From Diadophis punctatus similis (Eukaryota > Chordata > Lepidosauria > Squamata > Dipsadidae), in contig JALIGW010000058.1 in NCBI GenBank assembly GCA_023053685.1, positions 2,503,425-2,567,424 of the forward strand: a stretch of DNA of 64,000 nucleotides, given 5' to 3'. A program made the position numbers and the translations under genes. Below the pieces are notes generated by a model that made no database searches, was not told where the DNA came from, and saw nothing but the letters and a program-made list of their open reading frames with translations. Positions 43,790-54,489 of this stretch are shown piece after piece; position 1 is the first letter of the stretch, and each line of letters starts with the position of its first letter.

Positions 43790-44325
43790 TAGCAAAAGCC
43801 CTCTGACCCGTGGTGGCACGCGTAGCCATAGCGGCCGGCACGCGAGGGTTCCCACCGGCAAACCGGAAGTGCGGAAAAACGCACTTCCGGTTTGCCGGTG
43901 AGCTGTTTTTCGCACTCCGGAGGGTTCAGGAAAGCTCCCTGAAGCTCCGGAATGCAAAAAACTACAAAACGGACAAACCGGAAGTGTACTTTTTCGCACT
44001 TCCGGTTTGTCCGTTTTGTAGTTTTTTGCATTCCGGAGCTTCAGGGAGCTTCCCTGAACCCTCCGGAGTGCAAAAAACAGCACACCGGCAAACCGGAAGT
44101 GCGTTTTTTCGCACTCCCGGTTTGCCGGTTTCGTCGTCCCAGGCTCCGGTAAGCCTTTGCGCGGGGGTGGGGGGGTGCGCATGCGCAGGGGGCAGCATGG
44201 GGGGGTGTTGTGCGCATGCGTGGGGGGGGAGGGAATAGGTGTGGGCATGCGAGCGCGCGCGAGCGCGCCCCTCCCCTCCCTTTTTTGGCACGCGAGCCTA
44301 AAAAGGTTCGCCACCACTGCCTTAT
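43790..44325. mobile_element. hAT-like element with very long foldback
   Basis: Ends GGTTCGCCACCACTG, like the elements at 2682 and 24220; the left end is unclear. The interior holds an arm (about 43906-43987: CGCACTCCGGAGGGTTCAGG, TCCGGAATGCAAAAAACTAC, AACGGACAAACCGG) and its complement (43994-44078), plus outer arms with CACTTCCGGTTTGCCGG. Confidence 0.65.
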
Positions 44326-44382
44326 ATACCGCTTCACAGTGCATTACAAGCCCTCTCTAGGCGGTTTACAAAGTCAACATCT
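44326..44382 (-). mobile_element. SINE 3' fragment
   Basis: CCTTATATACCGCTTCACAG ... CTAGGCGGTTTACAAAGTC, the SINE 3' part only. Confidence 0.65.
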
Positions 44383-46150
44383 TTTTTTAAAAAAGTTTTT
44401 TATTTTTTCTCCACAACTCCATTTGTATATCAATACACATATACCTTAAAATATTACAATAATATGCATAGTTATACATTTTAGTTTCAGTCATTCAAAA
44501 GTCAGTATCTTATTTTGCACCTATTTTTGATTAGCAATCATCAGTCTGTTCTTCTTCTTTCTGTTACTCCCCTCCCTCTATCTCCATCTCCTCCTCCTAC
44601 CTTCTTGCTCCTTCACCCCCCTCTACCTCTCTCCACTCCTTCTCTTCTTCCTTCCTTCTACTTCCTCTTTCTCCCTCTTTACCTTTCCCTGAGTGCTCTT
44701 TATCCTAACTCATCTCACATTTAACAGACTGATGATATATTCCAAAATTTTAAACTAGCGGTGCCTCTTCTAGAATTTGTATTGTTATATCATTTCTATA
44801 TATATAATACTTTACTCTAGGTATATGTTGCTAAAATAATGCTGCCTCCCCCAAAAAATCTAATTTTGTCTTCTGGGATCACCACCAATTAATTTCAAAT
44901 TTTCATTCCAAATTAACCGCTATAGCTTAACTTCTCAAGATAGTTATTATCTCTCCTTCCTCTTAATTTTAAGCCGTATTGCTTCCTCCCCTTCCTTAAT
45001 CTCTTTACTCATCATTCATTTTTCTTGTCCCCTATTTTCATCATAACTAAATGCCCCATAAAAATCAACATTTCAGTTATATAATTTATATTAAAATCTT
45101 GTAATCGTATTAAATTATTCATTTCAACCTCATATTTATCATCATAATTCTTTCTATGTTATTTCAAATTAATAAATTATACAAATCTTATCGTATACAA
45201 AAAATAATTATTCAAATTCTATATAGTTCCCAAAATTGACCTATTTTCATTCTTTTTTATGTTTTATCCTTCCCGCTAACGGTACAAATATTTAGTTCCA
45301 TCAATTTTAAATTTAGTTTAATAAACCAATCTTATACCAATCTATAACATAATTATAAATTCACAGAAAAAAAACCTATTCATATAAATGATTATATTAA
45401 ATATTTAGATAAGTCTTATTCACTATTAATAATAATTATCCCAATCCGTATTACCCTCACCTCACTGGCCTTCCGGAAAGCCGTTAAGACCTTTGGGGGC
45501 CAATGACCCTTCGACGAGGTCTTTTTAGATCGGTCCATGTATGTATGTTTGATTGAAAGATCTTTTTTGATATGGATTGCATTTTAATATGTTTTTAAAT
45601 GGTTTTTCTTATTGATTATATGTTTTTACTGTTGTTAGCCACCCAGAGTCCCCTGGGAGTTGGGCAGCATAGAAATTTTAATAAATAAATAAATAAATCA
45701 AATATAATTATAATAATACTAAAAAAGAAAAATAATAATCATCACAATCTAATATAATATAATACTAAAGTAGAAAAAATTCTATTCCACCCCATCATCA
45801 ATCATCCATTTTCTTTTGATTTCCATCTCCCTTTTCTTAACTTTTTTCCCCCTTCCTTTTACATTTGTACCCCCAACTCCTTTTCTCCCCTTTAAGTGTA
45901 TTATTTGTATAGGTCTACCTTCAATTTTTCTTATTCTCTTCTCCTTATTTCCCCCTTCTATTTTAAGTTGTTTCATCCAATACCAATATTCTCCCCCCGA
46001 CTCTCCTTTTGTCACTGTAAATCCCAGTGTAATCATCATAAATTTTAACATAATCATCGGTCTGTCCATTTTCAATGTCCATTTTTCTTTCACTGTAAAT
46101 CCCGGTGTCTTCATCAATCTGATTTCTCTCTTCTAGTATCTTCTTTCCTC
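44383..46150 (-). mobile_element. AT-rich block, probable LINE-1-like 3' untranslated sequence
   Basis: Markedly AT-rich against its surroundings. The left edge is T-rich (TTTTTTTAAAAAAGTTTTTT), which on the minus strand reads as an AATAAAAAAC..A-rich LINE end. It shares blocks with 26766-27118. No coding frame; assignment tentative. An L2 tail is embedded at 45468-45700. Confidence 0.4.
45468..45700 (+). mobile_element. L2 3' end
   Basis: GGCCTTCCGGAAAGCCGTTA, CCACCCAGAGTCCCCTGGGA, GTTGGGCAGCATAGAA and an (AATA)n tail. Confidence 0.8.
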
Positions 46151-46157
46151 TATTATC

Positions 46158-46422
46158 TTATTTTATTTATTTATTTATTTATTTGTGAGATTTATATACC
46201 GCCTCACAGTGCAAGCACTCTCTAAGCGGTTTACACCAGTAAGCAATGTATATATTTTACATTGCCCCCAACAATCTGGGTCCTCATTTTACCTACCTCG
46301 GAAGGATGGAAGGCTGAGTCAACCTTGAGCCGGTGAGATTTGAACCGCTGACCTGCGGATCACAGTCAGCTAAAGTGGCCTGCAGTACCTGCCTCTAACC
46401 GCTGCGCCACCTCGGCTCTTAT
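46158..46422 (-). mobile_element. tRNA-derived SINE, full length, antisense
   Basis: (TTTA)n tail, GATTTATATACCGCCTCACA, then GGGTCCTCATTTTACC, box B complement GATTTGAACCGC and head TGCGCCACCTCGGCTC. Same subfamily as the SINE at 24868-25741. Confidence 0.85.
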
Positions 46423-46912
46423 CTTCTTGTTTTTCATTTTCATCTTTATTATCATCTAATTCTTTTCTTTTTTTCTTTTCCAGCTCCAAATCCCAAAAAG
46501 CATCTTTTAAAGTCTCCACACAAGTCCTTTAGGAATGCCACCAACTCTTCACAATCACTTGCCTCCATATCATCAAAATCACAAATCACAAATCTTTACA
46601 GTCCATCCAGCCCCTAACAAAAATCTGTTTCCACAGCCTTTTTTCAATTATCTTCTTTTAAATGAAGTATTGTCAATTGCAACACGTAAATTTCCATATT
46701 ACTCATTCAAATCCTTCTGATCCTTTAATATTAAAGTTCATTCCAAGTTCATTCTTATCCAAATAAATCCAAACACTGTCTTTTAGTACAATAACAAACT
46801 GCTTACTGTTTAAGTTTTTCCAGACTTCAAAATAGTTTTTCCTGTTCAAGGTCAGCAGCTGCCCAACATCTTGCCTTAACAATCTGGGTCCTCAGATTGA
46901 TGGAGTGCTGAG
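46423..46912. other. AT-rich intronic block, unassigned
   Basis: Continuation of the AT-rich sequence before 46150; no coding frame. Confidence 0.3.
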
Positions 46913-46914
46913 TC

Positions 46915-47212
46915 AATAGCAATAGCACTTAGACTTATATACCACTTCATAGTGCTTTACAGCCTCTCTAAGCGGTTTACAGAGTTCAGCATATTGCCCC
47001 CAACAATCTGGGTCCTCATTTTACCCACCTCGGAAGGATGGAAGGCTGAGTCAACCTTGAGCCTAGTGGGATTTGAACAGCTGAACTGCTGAACTAGCAG
47101 TAGCCTGCAGTGCTGCATTTAACCACTGCACCATCTCGGCTCTTGTCAGGATTGAACTCCAAGCTGTGGGCAGTTTGCCTGCAATACAACTGCATTCCAA
47201 CTACTGCGCCAC
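46915..47212 (-). mobile_element. tRNA-derived SINE and SINE fragment, antisense
   Basis: A (AGCAAT)n tail with TTATATACCACTTCATAGTG runs to the head at 47140 (CTGCACCATCTCGGCTC). A second tRNA-like piece follows (GGATTGAACTCCAAGC, TGCGCCACCAAGGA). Confidence 0.8.
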
Positions 47213-47350
47213 CAAGGACTCAGAGAAAGGAAAAGGAAGGAAGGGAGAGAGAGGGAATAAGGAAGGAAAAAGAAAGAAAAGGAGGGAGGGAAGGAGGGAA
47301 GGAAAAATAAAGGAAAGGAGGGAGGGAGGACGGAGGGAAGAAGGAAAATA
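47213..47350. repeat. GGAA/GGGA-rich purine repeat
   Basis: Imperfect AAGGAAGGGAGAGAGAGGG, ending about 55 bp before the last NOL4L exon. Confidence 0.85.
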
Positions 47351-47404
47351 TAGCAATAGCATGTTTTTCTTTATCTCTCCTCCTCCTCTTCCTCTGCTTT
47401 GCAG

Positions 47405-47607
47405 GCCCCACTGACCTCAGCATGAAAAGCGGCACGTCCAGCACCAGCCCCCCAGCCAACAGCACGAACCGGGGGGTGCCGGCCGCCCAGCTCAGCCCAA
47501 CCGAGATCAGCGCTGTCCGGCAGCTGATCGCTGGCTACCGGGAGTCCGCAGCCTTTCTCCTCCGCTCGGCAGACGAACTGGAAAACCTCATTTTACAGCA
47601 GAACTGA
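47405..47607 (+). CDS. NOL4L: NOL4L terminal coding exon
   Basis: Acceptor CTCTGCTTTGCAG, entering in phase 1 (G/GC completes glycine). It encodes [20 protein letters not shown], then [20 protein letters not shown] and [19 protein letters not shown], with stop TGA at 47605-47607. PTDLS is a textbook CtBP-binding PxDLS motif, so recruitment of a CtBP corepressor is plausible (inference). The helical C-terminus is a hallmark of the NOL4 family. The spacer after SMK differs from mammals and is Ser/Pro/Thr-rich. Confidence 0.95.
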
Positions 47608-49039
47608 CTGCTGGCCTCCCTTGGGCTCCTGTGCCGGAAGAGACCGTCGTCCACCAGGCTTTCTTGATAAATCTGCTCAGGACTGGCCGATCCTCTGCCT
47701 ATCACCACCCACCCACCCACCCCTGGCACAGGTTGGAGACCCCACCCCCCCCACCCACCCACCCCCGAGAGATCCTTTTGTTCTTCGACCTGGAGCCCGA
47801 GGGGCGGCCTCCCCCACCCCCGGAAGCCCTTCTGCCTTTGAAAGCCGACCCAGCCGGCGCCCTCTGCCAACCGGAGCCAGCCTCGCAGCCTGGAAAGATG
47901 GGGACCACGGTGGGTTTGGGGGAGCAGGAGGGGGTCGGGCTGGCAGAGCGCTTCAGGCAGTCAGGATTTTCTCACGGCAACGGTAGAGCCCTCTTCACCC
48001 CTCCGTCTCTCTTTCTTCCCCCTTCCGTCTTCGGAATTGCATATTTATTGAGAAATGCACCCGTCCCTCCAGCCCCTCGTTCTTTCTCCCGCCTCCCCAT
48101 AATTTATTTTTTTTCTAAAAAAAAAAAAGCATTCTTGAGTTTGTACAGAATTGCCATTTTTGTTTTTTGTGTGTGTGTCTCTCTCCGAGAGGGAAGGGGG
48201 TTGATCCTGCAAAGGGACCAGCCAGGCTCGGAAGCCAGTGGGAAAAGCAGCCTCGGCTTTCGGGGTTTTTTTGGGGTGGTGGTGTTCCCACCTCCTTTGG
48301 GCCACACGATCCCCACTTTTGCCTGGGGGGCCACGCCGGGGCCCGAAGCCCGTCTTGTCGGGAGGAATTGCAGGACTCATTTTAGGGCCAAAGCTCCGTA
48401 GCAGCAGCCTTCCTCCTCTTCCTCCTCCTCCACACTCTACCTCACTCCTGGGTGCTCCCTGCTAGCCCCAGCTCTTTTTCAAGGAGCCCGAAGTGGCCCC
48501 TGGCTGCAAGGCTTGCGAGAGAGCGGCGAAGCACCCCAAAAACGGAAAGCGTGTGGACAGGGGCGATCGGGGGCCCCGTTTGAGTCACGTTGGCAGGTTT
48601 GCAAAAGCAGAGGCATCGAATGGCCGCCAGAGCCTGATTTTTTGGGGGTGTGTGGGTGCAACGGGTTTGAGCCCCCCCTTTTCCCCCCTTCCTCCTCCAA
48701 CTTCCCCCCCTTGCAAATGCAAATGCACTTGCTGTTTTGCTCAGTGCAATATTGACCGTGCTGCTATATATATAACACGAAGGGACAGAGGAGCGATTTC
48801 TAAGCAAAAAAAAGAAAAAAGCAGAAACCAACCAGAATCGCTTCGGGAAGAGACCTGGGCCCACTCTTTCCCTCCTCGCCCTGTCCTACCCTCCCCCACA
48901 GTGTCCCAAAGGAAGAGCCACCCCTGCGAGGTTGGGCCGAGGGCACTAACCTTGGATTCTTGGCTTAGCGCGCAGGCCTGCAGCCGGTTCTTCCCAGCCA
49001 GGGAGCATCTTTTCAATGTAGGTTTCCCGTAAGCCAGGG

Positions 49040-49152
49040 GCATCCAAGCTCAGCCATGTTAAGCCCGGCGAACTTCGATTCCTAGAATTCCCCAGCCGGC
49101 CCTGCCGGCTGGGGAATTCTGGGAGTCGAAGTTCGCCGGGCTTAACATGGCC
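49040..49152. mobile_element. Hairpin MITE in NOL4L 3' UTR
   Basis: CATGTTAAGCCCGGCGAACT ... AGTTCGCCGGGCTTAACATG flanks CAGCCGGCCCTGCCGGCTG. It is a diverged member of the AATTCTGGGAG palindromic family. Confidence 0.65.
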
Positions 49153-50891
49153 GAGCTTGTACCTTCTTCTCTCTCCAGCCAGGCTGAGATTTGAACCCGG
49201 GACCACCTGCTCCCCAAGGCTTTGCTCTGAGAAGGGGCCGGCCTCTCTTGTCACCCCCCAGCTGTCCCCAAACCGAGGGTGTGTGTGTGTGTCTACCAGG
49301 GGGAGGACAGGATCCGGGTCTTTGCTAGCAATCCTATCCGTTCCCCCTTGATGCGACCATCCTCCAGCCCCCTCCCCCCACCCATCCCGAGGGTCCCACC
49401 CGACTCTGTGTAAATAGTTACTTGTGCCAGGCCTGACGCGCAACCACCCTTGTGCAAACCCTTAGGGTGTGTAACAGCGGCAGAGACAATCGCCGTCCGG
49501 AAACACGTGAAGGTTCCCACCCTCCCTTAACCCATCTGCAACTCGGGGGGCACATCAGGATTTGGGTAGGGGGGTGGCCGTGCAATTTTTTTTGGGGGGG
49601 GGAAGGGGGCGGCCAATGGCCCCAGACCGGATGCAGGCGAAACAGCTCCCTTGATGTAATTTGGGGTTAACCCTTACCGCCGTTCCCCTCGTCTTCCCCC
49701 ACCCCCGTTTTATACGCTCCGAAGGGGCTCCCCGAGATCATCAAGAGGTGGCACTTGCCCCGCCTTGAGTCTGACTTTTAGCCATCCGTCTTTGGATCTG
49801 AAAAGGTCGATCCTACAAGCCATGTTTTTCTAAGATTCTTGGGACATCTGGGCAGTGGTCTGTCCTGGATTCTGACCCCATCTGGAGACCCTCTTTTTTC
49901 GGGGTGTATTTGTGGGAGGGGCTTGGCCGCTGCCCTCTTGGCACTTGGCACGGGGGTGGGGGGGCTTCGCAAGGCGAGCCCTCCCCTTCCTGCTCTCCGA
50001 CAGCAGCATTTGGACCCTGGGGAAAGGCATTGGCGGGACCTCCCACAGAAGAGTCCCCATCCACCCACCCCAAGCCCCCTGCCCCATTTTTTAGAGGCCC
50101 CATTTTTTGTCTTAGCTGTCCGTCCCCTCGGATTATTAACCGGTCCCTTTCCCAGAAAAATGCTGCTTTGAACTCAGAGGGTTGGAAAAAAAAAATACAA
50201 CTTTGCTTTGTATTTTGTTTTTTGTAAGACTTTTTACAAAGGTAGTCTTAGCGATTTCCACCAGGAAAAAAAAAAACCAATTTAAACAATCTGTCCATGG
50301 TCTGAATGATTTTTTATACCATTTTCGTGGTGCTTTTAGAAAAGGAAAAAAAAAGGTTTTTTTTTCTCTCTCTCTCTCTCTCTCGGTGGTCGTTTCCGAG
50401 CGGACCCGCTCCGTTCTTTCTTCTTCACCTGTATTGTACCTAAGACCAATGTGAATTCTTTGTACTTTTTTCCTCTGACTTTGGACTCAGTGAAAGTGTA
50501 CTGTTTACATGTACAGAAAACTCCCAGCGCCCCTCTGTGTTCGGCGAGACCCTCATCTTTGCGAGGAAGACCCACCTCACCCCTGCCTCATCTGCTTAGC
50601 GCGGCCCACAAATCCGCTCACCTGTTTCCCCGATGCCCATGGGGCTGGGCTGCTAGGAAGGGCTTTTTAGCAGCCGGCCATGTTTGTCCCTGGAATGGCT
50701 AAATGCCAAGGAGGTCCAATCTTGGCAACTTTTAACCCTTGTGGACTCCAACTCCCAGAATTCCCCAGCCAGCCATGCCTGGGTTGTTTTTTTTCCTCCC
50801 ACTCCTTAGAGCGGAGAGATTGCAGAGGAAAGGATTATAAGAGAGTAAGCAGGCCAAAATGGGGCTACCCAGGAAAAGGAATGCATTAATG

Positions 50892-51027
50892 CAGTGTTTC
50901 CCAACCTTGGCAACTTGAAGATGTCTGGACTTCAACTCCCAGAATTCCCCAGCCAGCGAATGCTGGCTGGGGAATTCTGGGAGTTGAAGTCCAGACATCT
51001 TCAAGATGCCAAGGTTGGGAAACACTG
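50892..51027. mobile_element. Perfect-hairpin hAT MITE in NOL4L 3' UTR, 8-bp TSD
   Basis: A 136-bp palindrome, CAGTGTTTCCCAACCTTGGC to its complement. CATTAATG is exact at 50884-50891 and 51028-51035. In the mRNA it would form a roughly 65-bp hairpin with one or two mismatches. Confidence 0.92.
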
Positions 51028-51947
51028 CATTAATGCCAGGGAATTCAGGGAGTTGAAGTACACTTAAAAGTTGTCGGGGCTGGACACCCCTAGTTAAAGC
51101 AAAGGCCAGGTAACAATACGGCCTCTCTTATCCGCGAGTGGCTCGTAGAACCTGGCACTCGTAAACCCACACGAATGGTGGTCTGTGGGCCGCTGGTAAA
51201 CACCAGGTTGCTGGCCGAGGCGTCCCCCTGTAGCCGAAACTGCAGGAGGGTTCAGGGGACTTCATGAGTGGCCGGCGAGCCCCCCCACCAACCGCCAGCA
51301 ATAGGGTGGCCAAAGCAGTAGCCCTCCGGTGCAGTTACGGAACTGACTCCAAGCCCACCCATTTCCCCCTTCCCCAGAAATGGGGGGGGGGGAACACCAA
51401 GGCACTTAAAAGCAGCGGGCGAAGGCGACCCTCCCCTGCGCCAATCCGTCAGAAGCCTTCGTTCGTTCTTCCTTCCTAACGGACAACCTATGCAAATTTT
51501 CACGTGGCTCTCTCTAAGCAGATGAGGGTGGTTGTTGTGTTTTTTTTCCCCCTTCCTCAACATGCGATGGAAATCTTAATTATTTTTCCCCTTCCCTTTT
51601 TTTGTGTTCTAGACAGTGGATCCTTTTTAATTTTAACTTTTTTTTTTTTTGGTCCCTTCTTCCCGGTAAACGTGGCTTTAATATTTTAATTCTTAGCTCG
51701 CAGTGTTTTGGTTTTACGTGACGCGACTTAATTCTGTTCTGTTTGTGAAATGAGTAGCACAGGCCAATCTCCTCGTCCTATTCACTTAAAAGAAAAAAGA
51801 AAAGGAAAAAAAAAAAAAGACCAACGAGCTGTTTAAATCAAAACGGTTCCTTTCCATTCATGGTATTACTTGCTGAATGCACTGATTTCATAAGTATGTG
51901 GAATTTTTTTTTTTGAGTCTGTATATCATATAAGACTGAATCTACTT

Positions 51948-51953
51948 AATAAA
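51948..51953 (+). promoter_or_regulatory. NOL4L: NOL4L polyadenylation signal
   Basis: AATAAA in CTTAATAAACACTGTATAAC, after an AT-rich stretch and just before repeat-rich intergenic DNA. Cleavage is expected about 15-25 bases downstream. Confidence 0.75.
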
Positions 51954-52049
51954 CACTGTATAACAAAACCGAACGCATCTCACCCCTTTTCCCAACATGG
52001 GGGAATAGGAGGGTCAAAATTGGAATCTCTGAATCGATAGAAGGGAATA

Positions 52050-52444
52050 CAGGTAGTCCTCGACAAACGACAGTTCACTTAGTGACCGAAGTGACGACAG
52101 CACTGAAAAAAGTGACTTTGGACCATTTTTCACAGTTAACAACCGTTGCAGCCTCCGCATGGTCACGTGGTTTTACCATTTGGATGCTTGTCAACGGACT
52201 CGTATTTACGACGGTCACAGCAGTGAGAGCCGGGGTCGTGTGATCAACTGCCCTCCCGACAAGCAAAAAAGTCAACGGAGTAAACCAGATTCACTTAACG
52301 ACGGTGTGACTAATTTAACAACGGCAGTGATTCACTTAAGAAATGTGGCAAGGCAGGTCGTAAAATGGGGCAAAGCCTAACCAATTTCTCACTTAGCAAC
52401 ATAAACATTGGGCTCGATTGTGGTCATAAGTTGAGGACTACTTG
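52050..52444. mobile_element. AGGTAGTCC-family MITE, intact
   Basis: A 395-bp copy flanked by TA at 52048-52049 and 52445-52446. It sits 80 bp past the NOL4L poly(A) site. Confidence 0.8.
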
Positions 52445-52469
52445 TATTGGTAACTTAGGGTTGGACCTG

Positions 52470-52570
52470 GGGTGGTCCCTGGTGCTTCCTGAGCTTGGTG
52501 GTTATCTTGTAGACGTTTTCATGACCCAGCTAGATAGCGGCATCAGTGCTAACAGGGAATGGGATTTGCT
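52470..52570 (-). repeat. Hammerhead-type unit (single, decayed)
   Basis: GTAGACGTTTTCATGACCCA then GGCATCAGTGC; the CTGATGA box is mutated. Confidence 0.5.
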
Positions 52571-52636
52571 GTTTATAAATGCTTTATGTAAGTATTGCCT
52601 TAAGTTATATTATATACTAGCGGATGTTATATACTA

Positions 52637-52770
52637 CCATGTTTCCCTGAAAATAAGATCCTGTCTTATATTTTTTTGAACCCTGAAATAAGCGCTTGGC
52701 CTTATTGCCACGCACTCAAAAGCCCGATTGGGCTTATTATCAGGGGATGTCTTATTTTGGGGGAAACTGG
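52637..52770. mobile_element. Small MITE (AAAATAAGAC ends)
   Basis: CCATGTTTCCCTGAAAATAA to CTTATTTTGGGGGAAAC, in the reverse orientation to the copies at 27257 and 27531. Confidence 0.7.
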
Positions 52771-52914
52771 GAAATTGCTTGGTGGGCAACCCACCCCCAA
52801 AAGAACATTCCCACCACCATTGACGGGGCAAGCCACTTGTATGTGAACACAGAGAAACAAACCCACCTTCTAGCCTAGTTCGGTCATGAAGCTTCCTCCT
52901 CCCTCCCTCGCCAT

Positions 52915-53135
52915 CTTCTGTGCAAACCCCTCCCTCTTCTAGCCCTGATAACGTTGCCTAGTTGGGTCGTGAAATGTCTGCCACAAAACAAGCAAGCTCG
53001 GAGAGCCCCAGGGACCCCCATAGTCCCCGTCCTCCTCTCCGCAAACCTCGATGTTACCTAGCTGGGTAATGAATGAAGCCATCTGCCAGAAAGCAACCAA
53101 GCTCAGAATCAGGGAGTCCACAATCTGGGGCTTAA
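52915..53135 (+). repeat. Two hammerhead-type units on the + strand
   Basis: CCTGATAACGTTGCCTAGTT GGGTCGTGAAATGTC at about 52945 and GATGTTACCTAGCTGGGTAA at about 53050. Both are decayed. They face the minus-strand unit at 52470. Confidence 0.55.
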
Positions 53136-53491
53136 TCCTGGCTACAGCCGCCTCAAGAAGCAGGGGGGGGGGGCTTATTTCCCAACCCATTCTCCCTTAT
53201 CGACTTCGGCGTCTCATCCCTTCCAGTCACCTTAAGCTGAAAACGGCAATGGGTGCATGGATTTTCACTTGTGCTTCTGCTCGCGCTGCAGGTGCAATCA
53301 TATTTATTCTGAATAATTCGCACACACACACACACCCCATGCACACACACCATTGTTCAGGGTCGCTTATGGGCCCCAAAATGACCGCAAGCGATCCCCA
53401 ACAAGACAGCTGCCACCTAGGGCACCTCACGGCCTCAGTCCTGCAAAGCTAGAGAAGAGTTTTCATGACAAAAAAGCCAGCTCTGGGCTAC

Positions 53492-54100
53492 AGGTAGTCC
53501 TTGACCTAAAACAGTTCATTTAGTGACCATTTGAAGTTATAATCTTCTTTTAACCCCTAATAATCCCTTGCGGGGTGGAGTCTGGGCAACTGAATGGAGC
53601 TGAGTGTTTCCTGGCCGGATGCCCTTCCTGTCGCCAATGCGGAGTTTCGTTCAGCAGTTAAATTCTCAATGTGCCCAGAGAGAGAAATATCTGCCTCTTC
53701 CTAGGATCGAACTCACAGCCTCCTGATTGTGAGGCGAGGGCTCCACCTCTAGGCCACCACACCACACACCATTTGAAGTTATAATGCCACTGAAAAAGGG
53801 AACATGACTGTTAACGGCCGTTGTATGGCCATGGGATCAAAGTCTAGACACATGGCAACTGGGTCACATTTATGACGGTCGCAGTATCCCGGGGCCATGG
53901 GATCGATCCCCCTTTGTGACCTGGCAAGCAGAGTCAACCCGGAAGCCGGATTCGCTTAACGACCGTGCTACTAACAACTGCGATTCACTTAACGACAATG
54001 GCACGGGAAGGCAACAAAATGGGGCACAACTCACTAAACGATTGTTTTGCTTAGCAAAGGAATTTTTTTGGCTCCGTTGCCGTCGTTAAGTGGAGCACTC
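53492..54100. mobile_element. AGGTAGTCC-family MITE split by a Sauria-type SINE
   Basis: CAGGTAGTCCTTGACC at left, with the family interior from 53786 on. The SINE lies at 53544-53767. Confidence 0.7.
53544..53767 (-). mobile_element. Sauria-type SINE with 18-bp target duplication
   Basis: ACCATTTGAAGTTATAAT is exact at 53526-53543 and 53768-53785. On the minus strand a tRNA-like head has an A-box-like TGGCCTAGAGG and B box GAGTTCGATCC. The tail has GCGACAGGAAGGGCATCCGG, a BovB-like 3' signature, implying mobilisation by BovB. Confidence 0.9.
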
Positions 54101-54489
54101 CCCGTTACCGTCTCACCCAAGGCCTGGAGCGCAATTAAGGGGCAAATAAGAGCCTGTATCCTTAACCATACAATGGGAACACTCTGCACGCCCAGCGGCC
54201 AAAGGAAGAGAGAGCGGCCAACTCCGACAAACCGGTCAGCTCGACGCAAACCGAAGCGGAGTCTGTGAAAGACGTTTTTGCATGTAGGGCAAAGAAAACA
54301 GCAGCACACCCACAATCGGAGGACACGAAATGGGGCCATTGCTTCTCCTGTCCAAAAGGGGGGGGGGGTTGGGGGGGGAACTATAAGGGTGTGTACGTCC
54401 ACTGTTCGGTTGCGGTGTTTGTCCCCCCCTCCCCCTTGTCCACAACACACACGCAGAGATGCCGCTGGGAAAAGAGCCTTGCAAAACCC
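54101..54489. other. Intergenic stretch between NOL4L and ASXL1 3' ends
   Basis: No repeat or gene recognised. Contains a G9 run near 54360. Confidence 0.35.

Larger units (their letters stand above)
47608..51972 (+). other. NOL4L: NOL4L 3' UTR
   Basis: About 4.4 kb from the stop codon to the predicted cleavage site. It is largely free of LINEs and SINEs, unlike the introns, which fits a transcribed, constrained UTR. It has C-rich (CCCACC)n stretches at 47706-47765 and several T- and A-rich runs (51600-51650, 51780-51825). Hairpin-MITE pieces lie near 49045-49150 and 50740-50775, and a full palindromic MITE at 50892-51027. The end is inferred from the AATAAA at 51948. Confidence 0.75.
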
